From NCBI RefSeq assembly GCF_900637205.1, contig NZ_LR134355.1, positions 1,178,001 through 1,242,000 of the forward strand: a stretch of 64,000 bases of DNA. Direction: 5' to 3'. The position numbers and the translations under genes were made by a program. The notes under the pieces are model-generated. The model did not search any database, was not told where the DNA came from, and was given only the letters and a program-made list of their open reading frames with translations. Shown here piece after piece: positions 9,063 through 19,754 of this stretch (its first letter is position 1; every line of letters starts with the position of its first letter). This stretch comes from Mycolicibacterium chitae. GTDB lineage: Bacteria > Actinomycetota > Actinomycetes > Mycobacteriales > Mycobacteriaceae.

Positions 9063-9111
9063 GATTTCGGCGTGATCTCACACGCCCAGCGTGTGAGATC
9101 ACGCCGAAATC
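9063..9111. terminator. Perfect 23-bp hairpin, probable terminator
   Basis: Two exactly complementary 23-nt arms (9063-9085 and 9089-9111) separated by 3 nt. It sits 11 bp after the stop of the ABC permease gene (minus strand) and 19 bp before the next start. There is no long T-run. A degenerate copy of the same sequence is at 62123-62159, so this is a dispersed family. Confidence 0.7.
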
Positions 9112-9121
9112 GCTTGTTGAG

Positions 9122-10744
9122 TCAGGTGGCGTCACGGTTCCGGTACAGGTAGCCGGCCAGCACCGTCAGCACAGCCCCCACCGCGGTCAGCGCCACCAGC
9201 GTGAGGACGGACAGGTCCCTGGGTGCGGTGATCTGCCCGACCGGGGACAGGTCGATGAGCCACTGCGGCAGTCGCAGCAGCGCGCCCAGATACAGCGTCG
9301 CCACCACGAACGTCACTGCGGCCCAACCGATCCAGGTCAGGCGCAGCGCGACCGCCAGCGCGGCGACGCCCGCCATGGCCACCAGCGCCGGCACGTAGGC
9401 CAGGCCGGCCGCCGTCAACCGCAGGACGGTCGCGGGTTCGCGGAGGGCCAGGCCCGCGCCGAGACCGTTGCCCGCGCCGGCGGCGAGCATCAGCACCGTC
9501 GACCCGACCACGGCGGCGGCGACCGCGGTGAGCAGCCATCGCCATCGCGACACCGCACCGGCCAGCACGGGTTCGGCCAGGCCGGTGCGTTCGTCGGCGG
9601 CCAACCGCAGCACGGCCGCCACGGTGAACGCCGAGGCCGCCGCGGCCAGGAACTGGGTCATGGTGGTGTAGACCCCGTCGGTGCCGTCGGCGGCGAGCAT
9701 CCGGGTGATCAGGTCGTTGCCCTCGGCCGCCTCGAGCATCGAGTTGGTCAGCGAGCCCACGCAGAGCCCGGCCAGGAACAGCCCGACCGACCAGCCCAGT
9801 ACCTGCCCCCGCTGCAGCGTCAGGTGCAGACCGAGGACACCGCCCACGGGCCGGGCGTTCGGTCGCTCGCCGGTCGACGGGAACGTGCCGGCGTCGTACT
9901 GGCGCCGGTTCTGCAGCACGGCGGCGAGCGCCCCAAGCGCCATGGTCAGCCCGACCAGGAGCAGCAGCGGCCACCAGCGCAGGTCCGCGAACGGACGCAT
10001 CTGTTGGGTCCAGGCGATGGGGGAGAACCAGGAGAGCGCGCTGCCGGAGCTGTCGATGACGTCCCCGACGCCGCGCACCAGCACTGCGATCGCGAGCACG
10101 GCCAGCGCCGCGCCGGTGGCCGTTCGCGACTGCCGCCACAGCTGCCCGGTCACCGCCGCCACGGCCGCGAACACCATTGCGGCCGCGCCCACTCCGAGCG
10201 CCAGGCCGGCACTGTCGAGTGGCGCGAAGCCGTTCAGGGTCAGCGCCGTCGTCATCAGCGCGGCCAGCACCGCGTTGACGCCGGCGGCCAGCAGCAGCGC
10301 GGCGGCGGTGCGCGCGTCGCGACCTACGACGGAGGCCAGGACCAACTCCGCGGCACCGGATTCCTCCTCGGCGCGGGTGTGGCGGAGCACCGTCAGCACC
10401 GCCAGGATCGACGCCGCGACGATCAGCGTGAGGGTGAGTTCGGTGGCCATCATGACGCCCATGTCGGTCTCGTTGATGCCGAACATCGGGCCGGCCAACA
10501 TCATTGCCGCCGGCGTCTTGAGCAGATCGATGCGGGCGATGCGGGCCGCCTCGTCGGGGTAGGCCAGTTCGAGCGCGCCCGGCGTGTAGGCCACCAGCAG
10601 GATCACCGCACCGATCCAGATCGTGAGCCGGAGGCGGTCGCGCCGCAACGCCAGGAGCAGCACGCTCCAGGTGCCGGTCAGGGCCGACCCGCGCGGGGGG
10701 GCCTGATGCCGGGCCGGGCGCCGTGCCGGGGCGGTGGCGGTCAT
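9122..10744 (-). CDS. ABC exporter permease, tetronasin-type (Rv1217c homologue)
   Basis: A 540-residue integral membrane protein with about twelve hydrophobic segments, arranged as two six-helix halves, typical of the actinobacterial tetronasin/polyketide exporter permeases. It partners the ATPase encoded immediately upstream; the two overlap by 4 bp (ATGA at 10741-10744). In M. tuberculosis the equivalent pair has been implicated in drug efflux under the adjacent TetR. The substrate here is unknown. Confidence 0.88.
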   Translation of the reverse strand: MTATAPARRPARHQAPPRGSALTGTWSVLLLALRRDRLRLTIWIGAVILLVAYTPGALELAYPDEAARIARIDLLKTPAAMMLAGPMFGINETDMGVMMATELTLTLIVAASILAVLTVLRHTRAEEESGAAELVLASVVGRDARTAAALLLAAGVNAVLAALMTTALTLNGFAPLDSAGLALGVGAAAMVFAAVAAVTGQLWRQSRTATGAALAVLAIAVLVRGVGDVIDSSGSALSWFSPIAWTQQMRPFADLRWWPLLLLVGLTMALGALAAVLQNRRQYDAGTFPSTGERPNARPVGGVLGLHLTLQRGQVLGWSVGLFLAGLCVGSLTNSMLEAAEGNDLITRMLAADGTDGVYTTMTQFLAAAASAFTVAAVLRLAADERTGLAEPVLAGAVSRWRWLLTAVAAAVVGSTVLMLAAGAGNGLGAGLALREPATVLRLTAAGLAYVPALVAMAGVAALAVALRLTWIGWAAVTFVVATLYLGALLRLPQWLIDLSPVGQITAPRDLSVLTLVALTAVGAVLTVLAGYLYRNRDAT

Positions 10745-11646
10745 CGGCCGACTCCCTGGTACTCGCGTAGGAACAGGTCCTCGAGGGAGGCCGGGGTGAC
10801 GGTGAGTTCCGTGAGGCCCAGCGCGGTCAACTGTCCCATCGCCCGGTCGAGATCGGGGCGGTCCACGGTGAATTGGACGGTGCCGTCGGCCACGGTGAGG
10901 TCGCGGACCTCGGGAATGCTCTGCAGGACTGCGGGATCGCGTCGGGTGCGTGCGGATACCGTGGTGCGCATCAGGTGCCGCAGCTGGGTGAGCGTCCCGG
11001 ACCGGACCGTGCGACCGGCCCGGATGATCGTGACGGTGTCACAGAGCTTTTCGACCTCGGCCAGGATGTGGCTCGACAGCAGCACGGCGGCCCCTTCGGC
11101 GGCGACCTCGGCGACGCAGTCCTGAAAGGCGCGCTCCATCAAGGGATCCAAGCCCGAAGTCGGTTCGTCGAGGATGTACAGATCGGCGGGCACGCTGAAC
11201 GCGGCGACGATGGCGACCTTCTGCCGGTTGCCCTTCGAGTAGGTGCGGGACTTCTTGTGCGGGTCGAGTTCGAACCGGTCGATCAGCGCATCGCGGCGCC
11301 GGGTGTCGGGGTCGGGCTGCCCGCGCAGGCCCATCAGGAAGTCGATGGCCTGCATGCCGGTCAGGTTGGGCCACAACGTCACATCGCCGGGCACATATGC
11401 CAGCCGGCGGTGCAGATCGACCGCGTCGCGCCACGGGTCCCCGCCGAGCACCCGCACGGTGCCCGCGTCGCTGCGCAGCAGGCCGAGCAGGACGCGGATG
11501 GTGGTCGACTTGCCCGCCCCGTTGGGGCCGAGGAAGCCGGCGATCTCCCCGGGTGCCACGACCATGTCCAGGCCGTCGATGGCCCTGGTTTTCCCGAAAC
11601 TCTTCGACAGGCCTTCGATTTCGATGGTGTGCGGTGAGTTTGGCAT
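10741..11646 (-). CDS. ABC exporter ATPase (Rv1218c homologue)
   Basis: A 301-residue nucleotide-binding subunit. Walker A is GPNGAGKST, Walker B is LYILDEPTSGLDP, and the H-loop region is LLSSHILAEVEKL. The signature motif is YSKGNRQK instead of LSGGQ, a variant common in this exporter class. A C-terminal DrrA-like regulatory segment follows. The ATG at 11644-11646 (MPNSPHTIEIEG) is preferred over longer in-frame starts that would run into tetR. It is the middle gene of a tetR-ATPase-permease unit. Confidence 0.9.
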   Translation of the reverse strand: MPNSPHTIEIEGLSKSFGKTRAIDGLDMVVAPGEIAGFLGPNGAGKSTTIRVLLGLLRSDAGTVRVLGGDPWRDAVDLHRRLAYVPGDVTLWPNLTGMQAIDFLMGLRGQPDPDTRRRDALIDRFELDPHKKSRTYSKGNRQKVAIVAAFSVPADLYILDEPTSGLDPLMERAFQDCVAEVAAEGAAVLLSSHILAEVEKLCDTVTIIRAGRTVRSGTLTQLRHLMRTTVSARTRRDPAVLQSIPEVRDLTVADGTVQFTVDRPDLDRAMGQLTALGLTELTVTPASLEDLFLREYQGVGR

Positions 11647-11657
11647 GGCGGTTCCCG

Positions 11658-12308
11658 TCAGTCGTGGTGGATTGTGCCGTCCGTGTCTGCCCGCTGCTGG
11701 GCGAGGAAGGTGTCGTACATCGTGCTGTCGGCCATCAGCCCCTCGGTGTAGAGCTCGAGGGCGGGCACGGTCATGTCGCGCGCGTAGTCGCGCAGCACCG
11801 CGCGCACATCGTGGGGGGTGTCGTGCATCTGCAGATAGAGCAGGAATCCGCCGCCGCCGGCGACGGTCAGGTAGTGGGCCCGGCCCCTCGGGTCGTGGCT
11901 GGGCTTGATGGTGCCGGCCCGCACGCCCTCCTCGAGATACTGTTCGGTGTTGTCGATCATCCTGCGCCACAACATCTTTGCCAGGTCGCCACCGGTCTGC
12001 AGGCTGCGGGTCAGGTATCCCATGATGGGGGCGAAGGATTCGAGTTCGTCCATGGCGGCCAGCCAGGTGGCCGGATCCGACGTGCGCATCGAGTCGGTCT
12101 TGGCCTCGGCGATGGCCGCGGCGACGTGGTCATCGCAGGCCTTGCGCAGGCCGTCCTTGGAACCGAAGTGGTGGATGACCAGGCCGGGGCTGACCCCGGC
12201 GGCGGTCGCGATGGCGCGCACCGGCACGCCGAAGCCGTGCTGACCGAACTGCTCGATGGCCGCGTCGCGGATGCGGGCCGTGGTGGTCAGATCCTCGGTT
12301 GAACGCAC
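11658..12308 (-). CDS. TetR-family regulator of the ABC exporter (Rv1219c homologue)
   Basis: A 216-residue TetR repressor with an N-terminal helix-turn-helix (RAIATAAGVSPGLVIHHFGSKDGL at about residues 28-51) and a variable ligand-binding C-terminal domain. It is the first gene of the exporter unit. A perfect palindrome covers its GTG start, so autoregulation and control of the exporter are likely. The inducer is unknown. Confidence 0.9.
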   Translation of the reverse strand: MRSTEDLTTTARIRDAAIEQFGQHGFGVPVRAIATAAGVSPGLVIHHFGSKDGLRKACDDHVAAAIAEAKTDSMRTSDPATWLAAMDELESFAPIMGYLTRSLQTGGDLAKMLWRRMIDNTEQYLEEGVRAGTIKPSHDPRGRAHYLTVAGGGGFLLYLQMHDTPHDVRAVLRDYARDMTVPALELYTEGLMADSTMYDTFLAQQRADTDGTIHHD

Positions 12309-12332
12309 GTTTAGTAGTCTAAACGTGCGTTC
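12301..12332. promoter_or_regulatory. Perfect palindromic TetR operator
   Basis: Two exactly complementary 14-nt arms (12301-12314 and 12319-12332, GAACGCACGTTTAG and its complement) flank a 4-nt spacer. The site overlaps the first codons of the tetR gene. The size and symmetry are typical of a TetR dimer site. Confidence 0.75.
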
Positions 12333-12361
12333 AGTCTCCGGTCAATCCTTTGGCGGTTCGA

Positions 12362-12419
12362 CGAGCGTGCAGTCTGTGTACGCTTCCCGGGCAAAAAGCG
12401 TGCACTGCTTGCACGCTCG
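12362..12419 (-). terminator. Hairpin downstream of the O-methyltransferase gene
   Basis: Outer arms CGAGCGTGCA (12362-12371) and TGCACGCTCG (12410-12419) enclose further short complementary segments (GTACGCTT / AAGCGTGC). It begins 10 bp after the stop of the minus-strand methyltransferase gene, with A-runs on the plus strand, so it probably terminates that transcript. Confidence 0.5.
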
Positions 12420-12428
12420 GCCAAAAAA

Positions 12429-13094
12429 TCAGTCGCGCGCCGCGGCCAGGATGCCGTCGCCCAGCGGTACCAGCACCGGGGTCAGCCGCTCGTCCTCGGC
12501 GATCAGTCGCGCGGCCTCGCGGACCGCGGTGACCTCGGCGTCGTTGGCGGTGGGATCGCCGGCCCGACCGCCCAGGGCGGCGCGGTGCACCACGATGACC
12601 CCGCCGGCCCGCAGCAGCCGAACGCCCTCCACCACGAACTCGGGCTGATCGCGCGGGTCTGCGTCGATGAAGACCAGGTCGTAGGACTCGTCGGCGAGGC
12701 GCGTCAGCACCTCCTGGGCGCGGCCGCTGATCAGCCGGGTCCGCGACGGCCCGATACCGCCGTCGGCGAAGGCCTGCTTGGCCAGCCGCTGATGCTCGGG
12801 TTCGACGTCGATGGTCGTCAGCACGCCGCTGTCGCCCATGCCCGCCAGCAGCCAGAGTCCGCTGACCCCCACGCCGGTGCCGACCTCCACGACGGCTTTG
12901 CCGCCGGACAGCCGCGCCAGCAGACTCAGCAGTGCGCCGACGGCCGGGGTCACCGCGCCGCAGCCGGTGTCCTCGGAGCGCTCCCGCGCGGCGGCCAGCA
13001 CCGCGTCTTCGGAGATCGAGCCCTCGGCGTGGGCCAGCATCGCCTCGGCGCGACTGGGCGCCGCGGTGCCGCTCGGTTCGTCATCAGAGGCCAT
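12429..13094 (-). CDS. SAM-dependent O-methyltransferase (Rv1220c homologue)
   Basis: A 221-residue class I methyltransferase of the catechol/caffeoyl-CoA type (methyltransferase family 3). The SAM-binding motif I is [16 protein letters not shown], followed by the acidic loop [10 protein letters not shown] and motif DLVFIDADP. The substrate is unknown. It is divergent from sigE across about 199 bp, the same placement as in M. tuberculosis. Confidence 0.88.
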   Translation of the reverse strand: MASDDEPSGTAAPSRAEAMLAHAEGSISEDAVLAAARERSEDTGCGAVTPAVGALLSLLARLSGGKAVVEVGTGVGVSGLWLLAGMGDSGVLTTIDVEPEHQRLAKQAFADGGIGPSRTRLISGRAQEVLTRLADESYDLVFIDADPRDQPEFVVEGVRLLRAGGVIVVHRAALGGRAGDPTANDAEVTAVREAARLIAEDERLTPVLVPLGDGILAAARD

Positions 13095-13231
13095 TCCCGC
13101 AGCGTAGAGCCAATCCGCCGCGGCGGGGAACAGGCGCGCCCGTCACAGCCCCCCGTCGACACTCCCGGTGGCGAACTCGAATATCGCCCTCGGCGGGTGC
13201 ATCTTCGCAGCTGACGGGCGGTGCGAAGGCA

Positions 13232-13262
13232 TTCTCAGTGAAACTTCAGTTTGCTCACACCC
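13232..13262 (+). promoter_or_regulatory. Repeated TCAG-like boxes upstream of sigE (candidate MprA region)
   Basis: CTCAGTG, TTCAGTT and CTCACAC occur at roughly 10-bp spacing about 35-60 bp before the sigE start. In M. tuberculosis sigE is activated by MprA through loosely conserved 8-bp direct repeats, so this is a candidate site only. Confidence 0.28.
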
Positions 13263-13293
13263 CCGCCACAAGCCGATCAACGACGGTATTGCC

Positions 13294-14049
13294 ATGGAAC
13301 GTGGCGCACGGTGGTCGGGAAACAATCCCGGGAATAGCCCCGCGCATTTCGATGTTGCTGAGGGCAATGCTCTGCGGACTTCACTCCGCAGCCACGACCA
13401 GGAGGATGCGACGACCACCCCACTGATGGCCCCGACCAGCATGGCCCACCTCGAGCAGGACACGACGGCCTGGGTTGAACCCAGCGACGAGCCGCAGGGC
13501 ACCGCCGTGTTCGACGCCACCGGCGACCTGTCCACCATGCCGTCCTGGGACGAACTGGTGCGGCAACACGCCGACCGGGTGTACCGCTTGGCCTACCGGC
13601 TCTCCGGTAACCAGCACGACGCCGAGGACCTGACCCAGGAGACCTTCATCCGGGTGTTCCGGTCGGTCCAGAACTATCAGCCCGGCACCTTCGAGGGCTG
13701 GCTGCACCGCATCACCACCAACCTCTTCCTGGACATGGTGCGGCGCCGCAGCCGGATCCGCATGGAGGCGTTGCCCGAGGACTACGACCGGGTGCCCGCC
13801 GAGGACCCGAACCCCGAGCAGATCTACCACGACGCCCGGCTCAACGCCGACCTGCAGGCCGCGCTGGATTCGCTGCCACCGGAGTTCCGCGCCGCCGTGG
13901 TGCTCTGTGACATCGAGGGGCTGTCCTACGAGGAGATCGGCGCCACGCTGGGCGTCAAGCTCGGCACGGTCCGCAGCCGCATCCACCGCGGCCGGAACGC
14001 CATCCGCGACTATCTGGCGGCCAACGAGGCTGCGGCCGACCCGGCCTGA
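13294..14049 (+). CDS. sigE: Extracytoplasmic-function sigma factor SigE
   Basis: ECF sigma factor for envelope stress. The 251-residue product has region 2 ([38 protein letters not shown]) and region 4 ([23 protein letters not shown]... RSRIHRGR), nearly identical to M. tuberculosis SigE as I recall it. The ATG at 13294 (MERGARW) gives a length close to 257; SigE is known to use several starts, and the downstream ATG giving MAPTSMAHL is a plausible second one. It is followed by its anti-sigma gene rseA. Confidence 0.94.
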   Translation: MERGARWSGNNPGNSPAHFDVAEGNALRTSLRSHDQEDATTTPLMAPTSMAHLEQDTTAWVEPSDEPQGTAVFDATGDLSTMPSWDELVRQHADRVYRLAYRLSGNQHDAEDLTQETFIRVFRSVQNYQPGTFEGWLHRITTNLFLDMVRRRSRIRMEALPEDYDRVPAEDPNPEQIYHDARLNADLQAALDSLPPEFRAAVVLCDIEGLSYEEIGATLGVKLGTVRSRIHRGRNAIRDYLAANEAAADPA

Positions 14050-14170
14050 GGCCAGAAAGTCGGCTGTGCAAGTGGACTATCGCTATCAAGCTGCCCGGGC
14101 AGCGCGCTACATTCGAAGTGGATCTGTCAGGCGGGCCCACCGCCGAGTCGAGGGTAGAGGAGTGCGGGTG

Positions 14171-14578
14171 ATGATCGAGCGTGGACATTTGTTCCGCCGA
14201 GCCTTCTCTTGGCTACCCGCCCAGTTCGCCTCGCAGAGCGACACGCCCGTCGGCGCGCCGCGACAGTTCGGTTCCACCGAGCATCTGTCGATCGAGGCCG
14301 TGGCCGCCTTCGTCGACGGCGAGCTGCGGATGAACGCCCACCTGCGTGCCGCCCACCACCTGTCGCTGTGCGCCCAGTGCGCCGCCGAGGTCGAGGCGCA
14401 GCAGCAGACGCGCGAGACGCTGCGCGAGTCGTCCTGCCCGATCAGCATGCCGAGCACCTTGTTCTCCGCGTTGTCGCAGATCCCGAACGCCCCGCTGACG
14501 CCCCCGGACGACGCCGTGGGCCCACTCGACGAGCACTTGGCTGACGACCGGACCCGCGGCTGGCGCCGCCGCCGGTAG
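14171..14578 (+). CDS. rseA: Anti-sigma-E factor RseA
   Basis: A 135-residue zinc-associated anti-sigma factor with the HxxxCxxC motif in HHLSLCAQC, and the conserved FRRAFSWLPAQFASQSD and STEHLSIEAVAAFVDGELRMNAHLRAAHH segments. It binds SigE and releases it on redox or phosphorylation/proteolysis signals (known for the family). The ATG at 14171 lies 8 nt after an AGGAG; GTGs at 14162 and 14168 are alternatives. Confidence 0.92.
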   Translation: MIERGHLFRRAFSWLPAQFASQSDTPVGAPRQFGSTEHLSIEAVAAFVDGELRMNAHLRAAHHLSLCAQCAAEVEAQQQTRETLRESSCPISMPSTLFSALSQIPNAPLTPPDDAVGPLDEHLADDRTRGWRRRR

Positions 14579-14640
14579 GGTGGACGACGCCGGACCCACT
14601 GCACGGCCGGGCGCCGAGGAAACCAGCCCGTGCTCCGTGA

Positions 14641-16164
<1,524 letters not shown>

Positions 16165-16165
16165 G

Positions 16166-16555
16166 ATGTTCGCCAACGTCGGTTGGGCCGAGATGCTGGT
16201 GCTGGTGGTCATCGGCCTGGTGGTGCTCGGGCCCGAGCGGCTGCCCGGCGCCATCCGCTGGACGGGCACCGCGCTGCGGCAGGCCCGCGACTACGTCTCC
16301 GGTGCCACCAGCCAACTGCGCGAGGACTTCGGCCCGGAGTTCGAGGAATTCCGCGAGCCGCTGAGCGAACTGAACAAGCTGCGCGGGATGACGCCGCGCG
16401 CCGCGATCACCAAACACCTTCTCGACGGCGACGATTCGATCTTCACCGGCAAGTTCGACGGGTCCGAGCCGCGACCGCAACCGCAACCGCCGAGCGTGGA
16501 GCCGTCGACCCCGGCGCCGCAGCGACCGACCAAGTTCGACCCCGACGCCACCTGA
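16166..16555 (+). CDS. tatB: Sec-independent translocase subunit TatB
   Basis: A 129-residue Tat component: one N-terminal membrane helix ([21 protein letters not shown], with the hinge GPERLP), then an amphipathic helix and a polar Pro-rich tail. It acts with TatA and TatC in export of folded proteins. It begins 1 bp after htrA and ends 10 bp before the convergent mrp. Confidence 0.93.
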   Translation: MFANVGWAEMLVLVVIGLVVLGPERLPGAIRWTGTALRQARDYVSGATSQLREDFGPEFEEFREPLSELNKLRGMTPRAAITKHLLDGDDSIFTGKFDGSEPRPQPQPPSVEPSTPAPQRPTKFDPDAT

Positions 16556-16565
16556 TCGCGGGCGG

Positions 16566-17711
16566 TTATCCGCGGCGGGCGGTGTCCAGGCCCAACGACA
16601 TCCCGGCCAGCCCACGCTTGCGCGCGGACAGCGCGTCGGCGATGGACTGCAGTTGTTTGCCGGCCGCCGAATCGGGCGCCGAGAGCACCAGCGGAATCCC
16701 GGTGTCGCCGGCGGTCACCAGCGCCGGGTCCAGTGGCACCTGGCCCAGCAGGGGCACGTCGGCGCCCACTGACCGCGACAGGCTCTCGGCGACCTGCTGG
16801 CCGCCGCCCTCGCCGAACACGGCCATGGTGCTGCCGTCGGGCAACACCAGCCCGGACATGTTCTCCACCACGCCGACCACCCGCTGCCGGGTCTGCAACG
16901 CGATGGCGCCCGCGCGCTCGGCCACCTCGGCGGCCGCGAGTTGCGGGGTGGTCACCACCAGGATCTCGGCGGTGGGGATCAACTGGGCCACCGAGATGGC
17001 CACGTCGCCGGTGCCCGGCGGCAGGTCGAGCAGCAGCACATCCAGATCGCCCCAGTACACGTCGGCCAGGAACTGCTGTAGCGCGCGGTGCAGCATTGGC
17101 CCGCGCCACACGACGGGCGTGTTGCCCTGGGTGAACTGGGCGATCGAGATCAGCTTCACGTTGTGCGCCACGGGCGGCACGATCATGGAGTCGACCTGCA
17201 CGGGCCGGTCGTCGGTGCCCATCATGCGCGGCACCGAGTGCCCGTAGATGTCGGCGTCGACCAGGCCGACCGACATCCCGCGCGCGGCCATGGCCGCCGC
17301 GAGGTTGACGGTGACGCTGGATTTGCCGACGCCGCCCTTGCCGGAGGCCACGGCGTAGACCCGGGTCAGCGAGTTCGGCTGGGCGAACGGGATCACCGGC
17401 TCGGCGGAGTCGCCGCGCAGTTGCTTGCGCAACTCGGCGCGCTGCTCGTCGTTCATCACGTCGAGGCTGACGGTCACCGGGCCGGTGCCGGGCACGTCGG
17501 CCGCGGCGCGGGTGACCATGTCGCTGATCTCGGACTTCTTCGGACACGCCGCGGTGGTCAGGTAGATCTCGATGTGGACGGCCGCGTCGGCGCCCACATC
17601 GATGCTTTTCACCATGCCGATTTCGGTGATCGGCCGGCGGAGTTCCGGATCGATCACCTTGGCCAGTGCGGAGCGCACCGCCGCCACGAGTTCAGGACTG
17701 TCAGTCATCAC
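16566..17711 (-). CDS. mrp: Mrp/NBP35-type Fe-S cluster carrier ATPase
   Basis: A 381-residue P-loop protein. The N-terminal MIP18/DUF59 domain (about 1-90) includes LAKVIDPELRRPITEIGMV; the deviant Walker A is SGKGGVGKSS, followed by GLVDADIYGHSVPRMMG and LDVLLLDLPPGTGDVAISV. The family transfers Fe-S clusters to target proteins. Two adjacent ATG codons start the gene. It corresponds to Rv1229c. Confidence 0.93.
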   Translation of the reverse strand: MMTDSPELVAAVRSALAKVIDPELRRPITEIGMVKSIDVGADAAVHIEIYLTTAACPKKSEISDMVTRAAADVPGTGPVTVSLDVMNDEQRAELRKQLRGDSAEPVIPFAQPNSLTRVYAVASGKGGVGKSSVTVNLAAAMAARGMSVGLVDADIYGHSVPRMMGTDDRPVQVDSMIVPPVAHNVKLISIAQFTQGNTPVVWRGPMLHRALQQFLADVYWGDLDVLLLDLPPGTGDVAISVAQLIPTAEILVVTTPQLAAAEVAERAGAIALQTRQRVVGVVENMSGLVLPDGSTMAVFGEGGGQQVAESLSRSVGADVPLLGQVPLDPALVTAGDTGIPLVLSAPDSAAGKQLQSIADALSARKRGLAGMSLGLDTARRG

Positions 17712-17788
17712 CGACGAGTCTAGGCCGACGGGAAAGTACCGCTCCTACCGCTGGTCGGCGGGACGCTCTTTTCGACGCTGACGCGGGA

Positions 17789-19162
17789 TCAGGCGGCCGG
17801 GCCGGGGGCGGGGCCCAGCGGGGTCGCGGGGTCGGGCGCGCCCGGCGCGGGCAAGCCCGGTGCCGGCGGCGCGGGCGCCATCCACGGCGGGGTGAACGGG
17901 GCGGGAGCCGGCGGTGCGGCGGGCGGCGGCGGGGCCATCCACGGCGGCGCGAACGGTGCCGGCGCCGCCGGTGTCGACGCCGGGGCAGGCGGACGCTTCT
18001 CGCTGAGGCAGAACACCTGGCACGGGGCGGAGCCGGGCGTGCCGGGCAGCGACTCGGGTCCGGGCGGCACGGGCAGCTGGTTGGCGACGTCGGTCTGGGC
18101 CAGCACCGGGTTGCGGGCCAGCGGATCGGTCGCCGGCAGGGACTGCACGGTGCCCGGGATGTCCGGTCCGAGGCCCTTGAAGACGTTGACGTGCTGGGCG
18201 ACGCTCACCGCCGGGATGGGGCCGTTGATCGGGGGCAGATCCACCGGCGCGACGCCCGTGGCGTAGGCGGCCGCCCAGCCGAGGACGTTGCGGGCGTAGG
18301 CCATCGAGTTGTTGTAGCGCAGGATCGCGGTGAGCACCTGATCCTGGTCGCGCAGGTTCATGTTGCCGCTGCACAGGTAGCGCGCGGCGGCCAGGGTGGC
18401 GTCGTAGATGTTCTGCGGGTCGGCCTCGCCGTCGCCGTCGCCGTCGGAGGCGTACCGCGACCACGTGCCGGGCAGGAACTGCATCGGGCCCATCGCCCGC
18501 GCGTAGGTGACGCGGCCGGCCTGCACGCTCTGCACGATGATCTCGTTGCCGGGCAGGGTGCCGTCCAGCGCGGGCCCGTAGATCGGCTTGACCGGGTTGC
18601 CGCGGGTGTCGGTGGCGCCGCCGTTGGCGTGCCCGGATTCGATGCGGCCGATGCCGGCCAGCAGGTTCCAGCTCACGCCGCACGCGGGCAGCGCGCGGGT
18701 CATCATGGCTTCGGCGTTGCGGTAGGCGCTCAGCGCGATCGACGGGATGCGCAGCGCGCCGGGCGCGGTGACCACTGCGGCGGGCGGCGGCGCGGAGGTG
18801 GAGCCCGCGGCGACGCTGAAGCTCGTCACCGGCCGGGCCACCGCGACCACGGTGGGTCCGGAGGTGTCCAGGGGCGTGGGTGCGACGGCCACCATGGGCG
18901 TGACGTCGGTGTTGGCGACCTCGGCGGGTGCCGGGGCGGGCGCAGGTCCGGAGGCGCCGACGGCGGCGGCCAGCACCAGCGGGGTGATGACGGCGACGCC
19001 GAGAGCCGGTGAGCGGGTAGCGCGAGCTACCCGATTGCGCGCAGAACTCAGCGCCGTCACCAGGGCCGGGTGTGCACCCGAGCCGCCCCCTATGCGCACT
19101 CGACCGTCCTCTGTGGCTTTCGTAGCTTGCCGTTTTCGTCCAAGCCTGGACTTGTGAACCAA
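17789..19162 (-). CDS. Secreted lytic transglycosylase-like protein (Rv1230c homologue)
   Basis: About 457 residues: a basic N-terminus, a membrane/signal segment (about residues 52-70), an Ala/Pro-rich linker, a goose-lysozyme-like SLT region with IGRIESGHANGG (candidate catalytic Glu) and AMGPMQFLPGTWSRYASDGDGDGEADPQNI, and a Pro/Ala-rich tail with repeats of PFxPPWMAP. It probably cleaves peptidoglycan glycan strands. The start is uncertain: TTG at 19162 gives the longest frame, and GTG at 19099 gives 436 residues. Confidence 0.82.
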   Translation of the reverse strand: MVHKSRLGRKRQATKATEDGRVRIGGGSGAHPALVTALSSARNRVARATRSPALGVAVITPLVLAAAVGASGPAPAPAPAEVANTDVTPMVAVAPTPLDTSGPTVVAVARPVTSFSVAAGSTSAPPPAAVVTAPGALRIPSIALSAYRNAEAMMTRALPACGVSWNLLAGIGRIESGHANGGATDTRGNPVKPIYGPALDGTLPGNEIIVQSVQAGRVTYARAMGPMQFLPGTWSRYASDGDGDGEADPQNIYDATLAAARYLCSGNMNLRDQDQVLTAILRYNNSMAYARNVLGWAAAYATGVAPVDLPPINGPIPAVSVAQHVNVFKGLGPDIPGTVQSLPATDPLARNPVLAQTDVANQLPVPPGPESLPGTPGSAPCQVFCLSEKRPPAPASTPAAPAPFAPPWMAPPPPAAPPAPAPFTPPWMAPAPPAPGLPAPGAPDPATPLGPAPGPAA

Positions 19163-19202
19163 GTCACCATACCTAGTCTTATGGCCGCTGTGGCAACAAT
19201 GG

Positions 19203-19754
19203 TCACGCTTGCCCGTCCCGTTGCTGTTTGGGGCCGCGCCGCTCGGCCCCGTCGCCCTTGCGCGGCTTCGACTTCTCCGCCTTGTCGACGACCGCGGGCT
19301 GCAGGGCCTCGAGCAGTTCGCGCAGCTCGTCGATCTCCTTGCGGAAGTAGTCGCGGGTGACGCCCTCGCCGACCGCCAGGCGCAGCGCGGCGAGCTCGCG
19401 GGCCAGGTACTCGGTATCGGCCTTGGTCTGTTGGGCGCGGCGCCGATCCTCCTCCAGCGACACCCGGTCGCGGTTCTCCTGGCGGTTCTGCGCCAGCAGG
19501 ATCAGCGGGGCCGCATACGCCGCCTGGGTCGAGAACGCCAGGTTGAGCAGGATGAACGGGTACGGATCCCACTGCCAGGCGAATGCGCCGAGGTTCAGCG
19601 CGATCCAGACGATGACGATGATCGTCTGCCACATCAGGTAGCGGCCGGTGCCCAGGTAGCGGGCGATGGACTCGCTGAACTTGCCGACGGCCTCGGCGTC
19701 GACGTTGAACCGGGGCCGCCGCGAGACGCGGGGGGTGTCCAGCCGGTTGCTCAC
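19203..19754 (-). CDS. DUF1003 membrane protein (Rv1231c homologue)
   Basis: A 183-residue protein with two adjacent membrane helices (WQTIIVIVWIALNLGAFAW and FILLNLAFSTQAAYAAPLI), followed by a charged coiled-coil and a Lys/Arg-rich tail. The DUF1003 family is of unknown function. The GTG at 19754 overlaps the stop of the preceding MgtE-N/CBS gene by 4 bp. This coupling suggests the soluble CBS protein and this membrane protein act together, possibly in magnesium-related control (inference). Confidence 0.87.
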   Translation of the reverse strand: MSNRLDTPRVSRRPRFNVDAEAVGKFSESIARYLGTGRYLMWQTIIVIVWIALNLGAFAWQWDPYPFILLNLAFSTQAAYAAPLILLAQNRQENRDRVSLEEDRRRAQQTKADTEYLARELAALRLAVGEGVTRDYFRKEIDELRELLEALQPAVVDKAEKSKPRKGDGAERRGPKQQRDGQA

